A stretch of 37,405 nt of DNA from Caldilineales bacterium (GTDB taxonomy: Bacteria; Chloroflexota; Anaerolineae; J102): contig JABWBG010000007.1 in assembly GCA_013360575.1 (NCBI GenBank), forward strand, positions 1 through 37,405, written 5' to 3'. The notes beneath the pieces were generated by a model. The model saw nothing but the letters and a program-made list of their open reading frames with translations. It made no database searches and was not told the origin of the DNA. Position numbers and translations under genes: made by a program. Shown here in pieces: positions 7,774 through 18,369 of this stretch (the stretch's first letter is position 1; each line of letters opens with the position of its first letter).

Positions 7774-9491
7774 TGCAGGGCCTGGCGAAAGGCCCGTTCC
7801 CGGCTGGCAGGGATGATGAGGGTGCGGTCATCCAGGCGCCGGGCAATCTTGCCGGCGACAGGATCATCCAGCACTTTCTGCGCGATTTCGGCGGACCGCA
7901 CGCGGATCGTCAGCGATTTGGCCTGGATGGTCAAAGCCTTGCTATCGGCCTCCACCCGATCGAACAAAGCCACGATCTCCGCTGGCAGCGGCCCGCGATG
8001 GCGCTGCTCCAGAAAGACCCGCTGCGTCTCCAGGGTGGGAGAGGCCTCCAGCGCCTGCAACAGTTTGGCGGCTGAAAGTTGGTAGCCGTCGCCGACGGGG
8101 TCGGCTATCTGCTCCAACTGCACTTGATGCGCCACGGTCAAGGCCTGAGGCTGCAAAATCGTGAGGCGACCGGCGGGCGAGAGGGAGAAGAGGGCTGGAT
8201 CGGCGGCACCGGCGGGCGTGTACGCGTCTGCCTGCCCAAACAGGAACGCGCCCAACGGGGTGATGCGGAAGTGCAGCAGCCCATCATAGGCGCTGAAACA
8301 AACCTCATCGTAGCCGTAGACCTCGACGGAGAGCGTACCCATCTGGTAGTCGGTGTAGATAATATCGAGGGCGCCGATGCTGGCCAGCGTCTCCCAGAGC
8401 ACGGCCATGGTATACAGGCCGGTGGTCAACAGCCACATGTCTGGCGAAGGGGCCCAGCTGCCATAGCGGCTGTAATCGCTGAAGCCGACGTAGAGATGCT
8501 GCGACCCCTCGCTTTCGATGGGGAAATCGAAATGCCAGATTTTGAGGCCGCGCAGAAAGTCGGACACCGAGATCCACACACCGGTCGGGCACCAGGAGAG
8601 AGCTTCCACGATCTTGCTGCGGCGCTCGGACAGGGGCGTGAAGCGCACGCCGCGGGCGCGCAGGCCACGAATGGCGCTGATACGCGTGATCTCGTCGAAA
8701 GCATCCGCTTCACACCAGTTTTCCACCGCCTGGAGCAGCAGGGCCGGATCCTCGGTGGCCAGATACTGCCGGCCCAGGGGCAGCACCTCACCCCCTTTGT
8801 CGATCAAGCCGGCCTGGTAAGCGAAGGTGGTGAGGCCGAAACAGATGATCGTTTCATCCGCCTTTTCGGCGGACATGTCGAAATCGCCCGCGGCCAACCG
8901 CGGCAGCAGGGTGGCCACGCTTTTAGGAGTGAGGCGCAGCGAGGAATTGCTCAGCTTCAGCTCCCCCCGGGCCAGCAGGCCCAGGAAAGTCAACAGATCG
9001 CGGTGTCCGGCCTCTTCGCGCAAGGCCTTTTGCGTGGGAAGGATCTGTTTATGCCGCACCGGTGGGGGCGGATCCTCGGCCACGCCGCTGATCTGGAAAC
9101 GTTCCGGCGGCGGCGCCAACCCTTCCAGCAGGGGCATCACCTCGGCGTGGATACGGCCCTGCGCCACAAACAGGTCGAACAGAATGTATTGCTCCTGCCA
9201 CGACCAGTTGTATTTAGGACGGGGGCGAGGGGGCAGGCTGCCATACTGGGCGATGAAGGCATCCGAGTCGAACACACCCTCGTTGTGATAGGCCGCGGCC
9301 ACGGCTTTCTGCGAGAGCGTATCCATCTTCTGCCACAACCGCCGCACCTCTGACGCCGATGTCATGGTCTGGGCCAGAAACGCCGCCCGATCCTGTTTGC
9401 GGGTGATACGATTGGAACCGCCGCAAAGGTTGAGTAAATCGCGTAACGTATCGCTGTTGTAAGTGGTTAGATAAAATTCGAATAAGCTCAT
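7749..9491 (-). CDS. Helicase-associated C-terminal-domain protein (no ATPase motifs)
   Basis: 580-residue protein with no Walker A or B motif. The N-terminus (LTTYNSDTLRDLLNLCGG...RKQDRAAFLAQ) is helical and resembles winged-helix modules preceding XPB-like proteins. The C-terminal third (LTILQPQALTVAHQVQLEQIADPVGDGYQLSAAKLLQALE...RHRGPLPAEIVALFDR...DRTLIIPA) has the pattern of the 'helicase conserved C-terminal / XPB-associated' domain, recognised by arrangement rather than exact motif. Such proteins often accompany SNF2 or XPB helicases. Here it is downstream of the SNF2-SWIM pair on the same strand, separated by 210 bp holding a MITE. It probably binds DNA or acts as a helicase partner. 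The start ATG at 9491 has no clear ribosome-binding site. Confidence 0.7.
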   Translation of the reverse strand: MSLFEFYLTTYNSDTLRDLLNLCGGSNRITRKQDRAAFLAQTMTSASEVRRLWQKMDTLSQKAVAAAYHNEGVFDSDAFIAQYGSLPPRPRPKYNWSWQEQYILFDLFVAQGRIHAEVMPLLEGLAPPPERFQISGVAEDPPPPVRHKQILPTQKALREEAGHRDLLTFLGLLARGELKLSNSSLRLTPKSVATLLPRLAAGDFDMSAEKADETIICFGLTTFAYQAGLIDKGGEVLPLGRQYLATEDPALLLQAVENWCEADAFDEITRISAIRGLRARGVRFTPLSERRSKIVEALSWCPTGVWISVSDFLRGLKIWHFDFPIESEGSQHLYVGFSDYSRYGSWAPSPDMWLLTTGLYTMAVLWETLASIGALDIIYTDYQMGTLSVEVYGYDEVCFSAYDGLLHFRITPLGAFLFGQADAYTPAGAADPALFSLSPAGRLTILQPQALTVAHQVQLEQIADPVGDGYQLSAAKLLQALEASPTLETQRVFLEQRHRGPLPAEIVALFDRVEADSKALTIQAKSLTIRVRSAEIAQKVLDDPVAGKIARRLDDRTLIIPASRERAFRQALHQVGYGLA

Positions 9492-9527
9492 GGATTGTTG
9501 TATTCGCTAGTGGTTATTGGATAGTAG

Positions 9528-9670
9528 ATAACAATTCACCTTATTTTGTCATTGCGAGGGGCGATAGCCCCGAAGCAATCCCCAACGCCGCTTGAAACCC
9601 CCCAAAATTGACGAGCCACCTGGGGGGTTGCTTCGCTGCACTCGCAATGACACATCAGGTGAACTGTTAC
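9528..9670. mobile_element. 143-bp MITE-like element, copy 2, with 8-bp target duplication
   Basis: Same length as copy 1 and near-identical over both outer arms (TAACAATTCACC ... GGTGAACTGTTA), with the central 40 bases more diverged. Perfect 8-bp direct repeats GATAGTAG flank it at 9520-9527 and 9671-9678. The inner hairpin loop is flipped relative to copy 1 (GGGGCGATAGCCCC here, GGGGCTATCGCCCC there), which are reverse complements of each other. It sits inside a heptamer-rich gap between the SWIM gene and the 580-residue gene, so it may separate a former operon. Confidence 0.88.
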
Positions 9671-9701
9671 GATAGTAGTTATTGGATAGTGATGAAAACG
9701 T

Positions 9702-10628
9702 TCAACTTGTGGCAGAAGTTGAAGCTCTGTCCTCTTGCTGTTCCGCGGCTTCGCCGTGGTCGCCCTGGAAGGCCAACGCCAGCGCCTGGCGCGTCGCCTG
9801 CTGATAGAGGGGCGCCAGCGCCTGTTCCAGGTCTGATGTGAGGAAATTGGGCTGCCCCAACCGCCGCAGCACCGCCAGCGGCGTGGCGGGCGCGGTCATG
9901 CTGAGGGGGAAATGCTCAAGCGAACCTTGCAGCCGCCAAAAATCGGCCAGCATCTCCTCCAGCGGGAGAACCGGCTCGGCCACGGCATACGGCTCCCCCT
10001 CCTCGGCCAGCGCCGCGTCCTCCTGCGTGGGTGAAAGATCGGCGCGTTGCGCGCGCAGGGCAGCGATGATCTGTTCCTGATCACGCCCGCGCAGACGGAA
10101 AATGAGGAAGGGATCTTCATCGAACTGCTCGCCCAGGATGTAGTGCGCGGCAGCGACATGCTTGCAGGGATTGGCCCAATCAGGACACGTGCAAGCGGTC
10201 GTCAATTCGCCCGACTGGCCGGGGAAGAGGCTGACGCCGGCGGCGGTGAAGACCTCTTCGATCTCGTGCGGCATTTCCCCGGCCAGAAGCTGCGCCGAAA
10301 AGAGCGCGGCCTCGGCCAGGGCGTCGGTCACTCGGCGCCACTGCGCCTCTGTCAGCGGTTTCATCTGGATGGTGACCTTGTAGGGCGTGGCGCGCGAGCC
10401 TTGCACCCGGGCCAGGATGGCCCCGCCCTTCTCCTCCAGCGAGAGCACCTGCCCCTGGCGGGCATAAGAGCGTCCCCGGCGCAGACGCCCGGCATCGGTG
10501 ATGCGCTCCAGCGCCTGGATCCAGCGCTGCGCCCACCAATTTTCGGCAAAATCGCCGCGGCGGCTGTGCGCCTTGATGCCATCCTCGCGCGGCCGCGGGC
10601 GGGTGGGCTTGTAGTTTCGCCAGCTCAT
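9702..10628 (-). CDS. SWIM zinc-finger protein
   Basis: 308-residue protein with a SWIM zinc-binding motif: C146-T-C148, six residues, C155-K-H157 (CTCPDWANPCKH). N-terminally FAENWWAQRWIQALERITDAGRLRRGRSYARQGQVLSLE is the standard lead-in of bacterial SWIM proteins linked to SNF2 ATPases. The region after the finger (HVAAAHYILGEQFDEDPFLIFRLRGR) is also characteristic. The C-terminal third is acidic and less conserved. ATG at 10628 overlaps the SNF2 stop (ATGA, 4 bases), and GGAGG lies just upstream, so translation is coupled; longer in-frame extensions are spurious because they lie inside the SNF2 gene. SWIM domains bind DNA or proteins, so this is probably the DNA-recognition or adaptor partner of the SNF2 motor. 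Confidence 0.9.
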   Translation of the reverse strand: MSWRNYKPTRPRPREDGIKAHSRRGDFAENWWAQRWIQALERITDAGRLRRGRSYARQGQVLSLEEKGGAILARVQGSRATPYKVTIQMKPLTEAQWRRVTDALAEAALFSAQLLAGEMPHEIEEVFTAAGVSLFPGQSGELTTACTCPDWANPCKHVAAAHYILGEQFDEDPFLIFRLRGRDQEQIIAALRAQRADLSPTQEDAALAEEGEPYAVAEPVLPLEEMLADFWRLQGSLEHFPLSMTAPATPLAVLRRLGQPNFLTSDLEQALAPLYQQATRQALALAFQGDHGEAAEQQEDRASTSATS

Positions 10629-13600
10629 GCCCACGCCTCCTCGCGCAACAGCACCAGATCGCGCAGTTCCGCCGTGGACATTTCCGTCAGCCAATTTTCG
10701 CCGCCGCCGATAATCGCCTGCGCCAGGTTTTTCTTCTGCTCGATCATGGCGTCGATCTTCTCCTCCAGCGTGCCGGTGCAGACGAACTTGTGCACCAGCA
10801 CATTCCGTTTTTGGCCGATACGAAAGGCCCGATCGGTGGCCTGATCCTCGACCGCCGGGTTCCACCAACGGTCGAAATGAAAGACATGGTTGGCGCCGGT
10901 GAGGTTGAGACCGGTGCCGCCCGCCTTCAGCGAGAGCACGAACAGCCGGGGGCCGTCGCCCTCCGCCTGGAAGCGTTCGACTATCTCGTTGCGCTGCCGC
11001 GCGGGCGTGCCGCCGTGCAAAAAGAGCACAGGCACGCCAAAATGATCCTGCAAAAAGAGACGCAGAAATCCCCCCATCTCCGCGAACTGCGAGAAGATGA
11101 GAGCGCGATCGCCGGCGTCGAGCAGTTCCTCGACCAGGGCCGCCAAGCGTTCCAGCTTGCCGCTGCGCGCCAGCGCCTGCTCCAGACTCTGGCCGTCGGC
11201 CATCTGGTGCAGGAATTGGGCGGGATGGTTGCAGATTTGCTTCAATTTCATCAACATCGCCAACACCATGCCGCGGCGCTGCATGGTCTCGGCCTGATCG
11301 ATGCTCTCCAGCGAATCACGCACCACTGCTTCGTAAAGGGTGGCCTGCTCGCTGGAGAGGTGGCAATAGTCCTTCACCTCCTGCTTCTCCGGCAGATCCT
11401 GGATCACGGTGGGATCGGTTTTCACCCGGCGCAGGATGAAGGGGGAGACCAGGCTGCGCAGCCGCGCGGCCGCGCCCTCGTCATCGTAGCGCTCGATCGG
11501 CAGGATGAAGCGCTGGCGAAACGCCCGCTGGCTGCTGAGAAAACCGGGATTGAGAAACTGCATGATCGACCAAAGCTCGCTCAGGCGGTTTTCCACCGGC
11601 GTGCCGGTCAGGGCCAGACGAAATCCCGCAGGCAGCTGGCGGATGAGCTGCGCCTGTTTGGTTTCGGGATTTTTGATGTTCTGCGCCTCGTCCAGCACCA
11701 CGCCGAACCAGTCGATCTGCTTGAGATCGCCGGCATCGCGGCGCACCAGGGCATAGCTGGTGGCTACGATATCGTGCTGCCGGGCCGCGGCGATGAATTC
11801 TGGCCCGCGCAGCCGCTGCAAGCCCTGATGCACATGCGTGCTGAGCTGCGGCGTGAAGCGTTCCGCCTCTTTGGCCCAGTTGACCACGACCGAAGTGGGG
11901 GCGATGAGCAGCACCGGCCCCGGCAGCTTGCCCTCCTGCTCCTTGACATGTTGCAGCGCGGCCAGGGTTTGGATCGTCTTGCCCAGGCCCATATCGTCGG
12001 CCAGACAGACGCCCACGCCCCAGCGCCGCTGGAAATCGAGCCAGGAAAAGCCATAGCGTTGGTACGGGCGCAGGGTGGCGCTGAGGCCGGCGGGGGGCGG
12101 CAGCGGGGTCAGGGTGTCGTGGCCGGTGAAGCGATCCAGCCAATCATGCAGCCAGCCTTCCGTCTCTACCCCCTCCACCGGCAGGCCGTCGATCTCGGTG
12201 GGATCGAGGGCCAGGCGGGCGGCGTCGAGCAGCCCCGTCTCCAATTCCTGCTGTTTTTGCCAGAAACGGATGGCGGCTTCGATCTGTTCGGGATCGAGCT
12301 GCACCCATTGCCCCCGCACCTGCACCAGGGGCGATTTCAGCGCCACCAGCGCCTCGAATTCCTCTTCGCTGAGCGCTTCGCCGCCCACAGCCAGTTCCCA
12401 ACGGAAGCGCACCAGGTTGTCCATGGTGAGCAAGCCGCGACTGGTGGCGGCGCTGCTGCTCTTGCCTTTCATACGCAGGCGCACGCCCAGACGGGCGCCG
12501 GGCCGGTTCCACCAGGGCGGGGCCAGCAAGCCAAAGCCGCTGGCTTCTAGCAGGGGCGCCACCTGGCGCATGTAGGTGTAGGCTTCGTCCCCGCGTAGCT
12601 CGGCCTGCACCGGGCGTTTGGCGCGCAGGCTGCGGCGCACCGGCTCGCAGTGGCGGGCGGCGAAGCCCAGCCCGCCCAGCAGCAATTCTTGGGGATTGCG
12701 CAGGCGCTCCTGCAAGCTGTTCAGCAGGCCATCCTGTTGCTGCCAGATTGTGGCCGCGTCGATCAGCAGGCTGGGGTCGTCACGGCTTTGCAGCAGATAG
12801 TGCAGGGTCCAGGGGGCGGCCTCCGCGCGGGCGGGTGAACCGTTGGCCGGGTCATCAGCCGGCTGCCCCGGCGCTTCCAGGCGCAGGGTGACGCGAAAAT
12901 GGCGGTCGCCGGCCACGTGCAGGTTGCGCAGCCAGGCGCGATAGCTGGCAAAGAGGCGTTGGCCCTGCGCGGCCGCCAGCGTCATCTGCCGGTCGCCGCG
13001 GGCCAACGCGCCCAGCCACGCCCAGGCCGTGTCATCGCCGGCCACGATCACACTCTGGGCCGTGTTCCCGCGCATCGCCCCATCCACCAGGCTGGCGAGA
13101 AAAGAATCGAGCAGGTCACGGGGCGCCGGCTGCACTGCCAGGTCTGCGGCGCGACAGAGAGGCGGCATCGCTTGGCGCAGCCGGGCCAGACGGGGGCCAT
13201 CACGGGGGCTATCCAGCACCGGCAGCCAGAGGGCGACGAGCTGGCCACGGTCATCCCGGGCCATGCCGGGCTGCGCCTTGTGTTGGGCCAGGGTCTCCAG
13301 GGCCAGCAGCGCGGCGGTGCGCCAGAAGATCAGGTCGTCGCCCAGCCGCAGGTCGTGGGGAAGCTGGGAGGGCAGCCCCACCAGCAGGGTGAGGGCCTGG
13401 GCCGGCGTCAGGGCCAGCGCCGGCATTCGCCAGGGATGGAGCGAAAGCGGCTCCTCCTTCAGATCCCAATCGTGCAGCAGGTGGGGCGAAGGCCGCGGGC
13501 CGCGAGCGCCGCTGGGCAGGCGCAGGACAAGTGCGCCCTCATCGCCGGCGCCGGCAGCATCGCTGATCTGGCTGAGCCGATCGCGCAGCGCCGCGGGGGT

Positions 13601-13753
13601 GAGGGCGAAGGGATGCGCCAGGGGGTCGCGGCGGCGTCTGTCCACCTTGACGGCGGGCAGTTCCCGGGCGGCAGAGGTTTCAGCCCACAGCAGCAGGAGG
13701 CCGGGCAGGGTGGGCGTCGAGCCAGGGTGCCAGTGGGCATGGAGAACGATCAT
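10625..13753 (-). CDS. SNF2-family DNA translocase/helicase
   Basis: 1042-residue Swi2/Snf2 ATPase. The N-terminal half (about 1-560) is the SNF2-associated region of bacterial family members, opening MIVLHAHWHPG. The ATPase follows: motif I LADDMGLGKTIQ, Ia LLIAPTSVVVNWAKE, II VLDEAQNIKN (DEAQ box), III LTGTPVENRLSELWSIMQFLNPGFL, IV LFLHGGTPARQRNEIVERF, V LSLKAGGTGLNLTGANHV and VI DQATDRAFRIGQ. It probably remodels protein-DNA complexes in repair, transcription or defence. It is fused by a 4-bp overlap to the SWIM gene. The ATG at 13753 is formed at the end of a CCCCAAT heptamer array with no Shine-Dalgarno site. The frame is intact throughout. Confidence 0.95.
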   Translation of the reverse strand: MIVLHAHWHPGSTPTLPGLLLLWAETSAARELPAVKVDRRRRDPLAHPFALTPAALRDRLSQISDAAGAGDEGALVLRLPSGARGPRPSPHLLHDWDLKEEPLSLHPWRMPALALTPAQALTLLVGLPSQLPHDLRLGDDLIFWRTAALLALETLAQHKAQPGMARDDRGQLVALWLPVLDSPRDGPRLARLRQAMPPLCRAADLAVQPAPRDLLDSFLASLVDGAMRGNTAQSVIVAGDDTAWAWLGALARGDRQMTLAAAQGQRLFASYRAWLRNLHVAGDRHFRVTLRLEAPGQPADDPANGSPARAEAAPWTLHYLLQSRDDPSLLIDAATIWQQQDGLLNSLQERLRNPQELLLGGLGFAARHCEPVRRSLRAKRPVQAELRGDEAYTYMRQVAPLLEASGFGLLAPPWWNRPGARLGVRLRMKGKSSSAATSRGLLTMDNLVRFRWELAVGGEALSEEEFEALVALKSPLVQVRGQWVQLDPEQIEAAIRFWQKQQELETGLLDAARLALDPTEIDGLPVEGVETEGWLHDWLDRFTGHDTLTPLPPPAGLSATLRPYQRYGFSWLDFQRRWGVGVCLADDMGLGKTIQTLAALQHVKEQEGKLPGPVLLIAPTSVVVNWAKEAERFTPQLSTHVHQGLQRLRGPEFIAAARQHDIVATSYALVRRDAGDLKQIDWFGVVLDEAQNIKNPETKQAQLIRQLPAGFRLALTGTPVENRLSELWSIMQFLNPGFLSSQRAFRQRFILPIERYDDEGAAARLRSLVSPFILRRVKTDPTVIQDLPEKQEVKDYCHLSSEQATLYEAVVRDSLESIDQAETMQRRGMVLAMLMKLKQICNHPAQFLHQMADGQSLEQALARSGKLERLAALVEELLDAGDRALIFSQFAEMGGFLRLFLQDHFGVPVLFLHGGTPARQRNEIVERFQAEGDGPRLFVLSLKAGGTGLNLTGANHVFHFDRWWNPAVEDQATDRAFRIGQKRNVLVHKFVCTGTLEEKIDAMIEQKKNLAQAIIGGGENWLTEMSTAELRDLVLLREEAWA

Positions 13754-13861
13754 TGGGGATTGGGGATTGGGGATTAGGTATTGGAAATTGGTTATTTGGG
13801 ATCGAATACCGCATATTCGCCGCGTACCAGCGAATAACCACTACCCACTACCCAATAACCT

Positions 13862-13864
<3 letters not shown>
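13754..13864. repeat. Heptamer arrays filling the gap between XdhD-like and SNF2 genes
   Basis: On the coding (minus) strand the gap begins at the XdhD-like stop codon with units such as TAGAGGT and TAGTGGG, about five in phase. After a 30-base centre it ends with CCCCAAT units whose last copy supplies the A of the SNF2 start codon. The two ends are of opposite strand character (GGG-rich, then CCC-rich) and could pair. Confidence 0.8.
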
Positions 13865-16831
<2,967 letters not shown>

Positions 16832-16875
16832 CACAGGATTCCTTATTGAAAGAGGTCACGTTGCCCAGAAATTGG

Positions 16876-16942
16876 CTCACGCAAAGACGCAAAGACGCCA
16901 AGAAAATTTGAAAAACGTTGCAAATTTGTGAATTTGCGTGAG
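16876..16942. repeat. CACGCAAAGA-type repeat within a 10-bp inverted repeat
   Basis: CTCACGCAAA (16876-16885) and TTTGCGTGAG (16933-16942) are perfect complements around a segment with tandem ACGCAAAG units. This occupies the gap between BrnA and the XdhD-like gene and could fold as a stem on the transcript. Confidence 0.6.
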
Positions 16943-16971
16943 ATAGGAAGGAACAGGTGAACGGTTATGCC

Positions 16972-17292
16972 TTATTGTTGAGATGCTACATATTCTTGCA
17001 GGATTTCATTCAAACGAGATTGCCAACCTTTTCCCTGCGTTTTGAAATAGGAAATGACTTCAGGGCTGAGGCGGATGGAGACCGGGATCTTGGTCGGTTC
17101 TTTTTGCGAGCCGCGGCCACGACGATGCCATTCGACCACCTCGGGCACGACCTGGCTGGCCGGACGAGCACGTTTGAATGTCCCCTCATCGGCGATGGGG
17201 GCTGCATCCGCATCAGCAGCCACGGCTTCTGCGATTTCGGAGTCGGTCAGTGCATCTATGCGTTTCAAATCAGTCATGGATGTACGATTCAT
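16972..17292 (-). CDS. brnA: BrnA-type antitoxin
   Basis: 106-residue antitoxin of the BrnT/BrnA module. The N-terminal part is acidic (LTDSEIAEAVAADADAAPIADE). The C-terminal part is the ribbon-helix-helix DNA-binding region with the family signature KIPVSIRLSPEVISYFKTQGKGWQSRLNEILQEYV. BrnA binds and neutralises BrnT and represses the operon. ATG at 17292 is preferred because AAGGA precedes it by about 8 bases; ATG 17277 has no such site. The gene overlaps brnT by 23 bases, the normal order being toxin first. A palindrome upstream of brnT is the likely operator. It is co-oriented with the metabolic genes around it. Confidence 0.88.
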   Translation of the reverse strand: MNRTSMTDLKRIDALTDSEIAEAVAADADAAPIADEGTFKRARPASQVVPEVVEWHRRGRGSQKEPTKIPVSIRLSPEVISYFKTQGKGWQSRLNEILQEYVASQQ

Positions 17293-17545
17293 ACAACTTT
17301 CCTTCGCGGCTGTTGGCTTTGCGCCAGGAAATCAAGCGGATGGATTCACGACGAAGCGTGAATACCAGCGCGGTCAAGCGGTCTTGGAAGAAACCATAGG
17401 CGATGTAGCGTATTTCGGGGTATTCGAAACGATCATCTCTGACAACCAGGGCCTGCTCCCAGTCGAAATCAGAAGCGTCGCCGAAATCCAGTCCATGTTT
17501 GTCAAAATTGAACTGACGTTTGGATTCATCCCATTCGTAGTTCAT
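17270..17545 (-). CDS. brnT: BrnT-type ribonuclease toxin
   Basis: 91-residue RelE-fold toxin (mRNA endonuclease, cytoplasmic) of the BrnT family. Signatures: YEWDESKRQFNFDKHGLDFGDASDFDWEQALVVRDDRF, RYIAYGFFQDRLTALVFTLRRESIRLISWRKANSREGKLYE. These include the conserved KxxxNxxKHG-like start and the Arg-Ile-Ile-Ser-x-Arg-x-Ala core seen as RLISWRKAN. The His of KHGLDF and the basic residues of the WRKAN segment are intact, so the toxin may be active. The start ATG 17545 lies beside the palindrome at 17552-17565. Confidence 0.88.
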   Translation of the reverse strand: MNYEWDESKRQFNFDKHGLDFGDASDFDWEQALVVRDDRFEYPEIRYIAYGFFQDRLTALVFTLRRESIRLISWRKANSREGKLYESYIHD

Positions 17546-17551
17546 AATTTT

Positions 17552-17565
17552 ATTGTATATACAAT
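17552..17565. promoter_or_regulatory. Perfect palindrome, likely BrnA operator/promoter
   Basis: ATTGTATATACAAT is a perfect 14-bp palindrome 7 bp before the brnT start. Its TATATA core can double as a -10 region. BrnA-type antitoxins repress their own promoter, so this is the obvious binding site, although binding is inferred. Confidence 0.5.
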
Positions 17566-17569
17566 TTAA

Positions 17570-17700
17570 TTAGCTGTCAATTTGCAGATGTCCGCTGACT
17601 CGCCTCCCCAGCGCTCTCGCCATCTCCCGCCGGTACTCGCTGCTGCCGCGGAAGTCCGCAGGCGGGTCGAGGGAGTCGATCTGGTCGGGATCCGCCGCCA
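17570..17700 (-). pseudogene. Detached 3' end of an FAD-subunit gene
   Basis: This stretch encodes DPDQIDSLDPPADFRGSSEY followed by RREMARALGRRVSGHLQIDS and a stop. It matches the C-terminus of the FAD subunit encoded at 18370-19107. At DNA level 17621-17692 is identical to 18412-18483 in 70 of 72 positions; the last 45 bases are also alignable but diverged. There is no start codon of its own. The YgiT-like/DUF4258 TA module lies between the two copies. It is either the original 3' end, displaced when the module inserted, or a relic of a tandem paralogue. Confidence 0.8.
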
Positions 17701-17720
17701 ACGGTGAACATAGTAAGTTA

Positions 17721-17951
17721 TCAAACTGGAGCGAATTCGTACACCGGTGTTCTAAGTACTTGAACTGGCATTTCTTTCTCCCAAATAACACTTTGTAATC
17801 GCTCTACCGTTTCAGGCGAAAAGAGTTGCTCTCCTGTGTTTATATCCACACGGACAGGAACATTTAGGATAACATAGAGTTTTTCATCTTTTATGAGTGT
17901 GTAGGTGATGCATTCCTCTAGAAACAGATCCTTCTCTGCGAGCGTTGACAT
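17721..17951 (-). CDS. Antitoxin partner of DUF4258 toxin (YgiT-like tail)
   Basis: 76-residue protein starting MSTLAEKDLFLEE. The second half VRVDINTGEQLFSPETVERLQSV...PVQVLRTPVYEFAPV resembles the C-terminal part of YgiT/MqsA-like antitoxins, which normally carry two CxxC zinc pairs; no such pairs are present here (VRVDINTGE replaces the usual VPxxVCxxCGE). ATG at 17951 is chosen because AAGGAG, inside the end of the toxin gene, sits 8 bases upstream. The toxin gene ends 1 bp before this ATG, so the pair is coupled. Antitoxin function is inferred from gene order and the family tail. Confidence 0.65.
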   Translation of the reverse strand: MSTLAEKDLFLEECITYTLIKDEKLYVILNVPVRVDINTGEQLFSPETVERLQSVIWEKEMPVQVLRTPVYEFAPV

Positions 17952-17952
17952 G

Positions 17953-18264
17953 TTAAATTCTCCTTGACCAGTTATCCTGCCAGGAAGCCGGGTCTGGTTC
18001 ATACACAGTTATTATCTTGATGCGATGGCGTGCTGGATAGCTGCATTGAATATGCAAAGGGCGATTCGTTTTGGTCAATCCAAGTATCAGACAGCTTGGC
18101 CCGTACTTGTCGTAAGGATAGTCCTCGATAACGACGCCGTTTTGAACAGCATCTTTAACTTCCTTCACGCTGATATGTCGTAACAGCATCCGGTCAACAG
18201 CGTGCCTGGTGAATTCGAACTCTCCGTTGGTCAGTTTGCGGTGGATTTCAGTAATGAGATCCAT
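17953..18264 (-). CDS. DUF4258 family putative toxin
   Basis: 103-residue protein of the DUF4258 family, RelE-like in predicted fold. Motifs: FTRHAVDRMLLRHISVKEVKDAV, VIEDYPYDKYGPSCLILGLTKTNRPLHIQCSYPARHRIKIITVYEPDPASW. The conserved FSxHAxxRMxxR pattern and the late YEPD motif are intact. It stands first in a two-gene module, toxin before antitoxin. A short inverted repeat ATATAG/CTATAT (18263-18268 and 18274-18279) overlaps the start codon and may be an autoregulatory site. The module is inserted after the FAD-subunit gene. Confidence 0.8.
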   Translation of the reverse strand: MDLITEIHRKLTNGEFEFTRHAVDRMLLRHISVKEVKDAVQNGVVIEDYPYDKYGPSCLILGLTKTNRPLHIQCSYPARHRIKIITVYEPDPASWQDNWSRRI

Positions 18265-18369
18265 ATAGAAAGCCTATATCCTGCGATGACGGCGGAAAAT
18301 GACCCGAATTCTGCGATTTCTCATTGTTTTGGCAGGATGTCAAAAAGTAGGATTGACGCAGGTTTTTGA

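Noticed and set aside
10790-12550. 586-codon frame antisense to the SNF2 gene
   Set aside because: Lies opposite a gene with all helicase motifs; typical GC-rich shadow frame.
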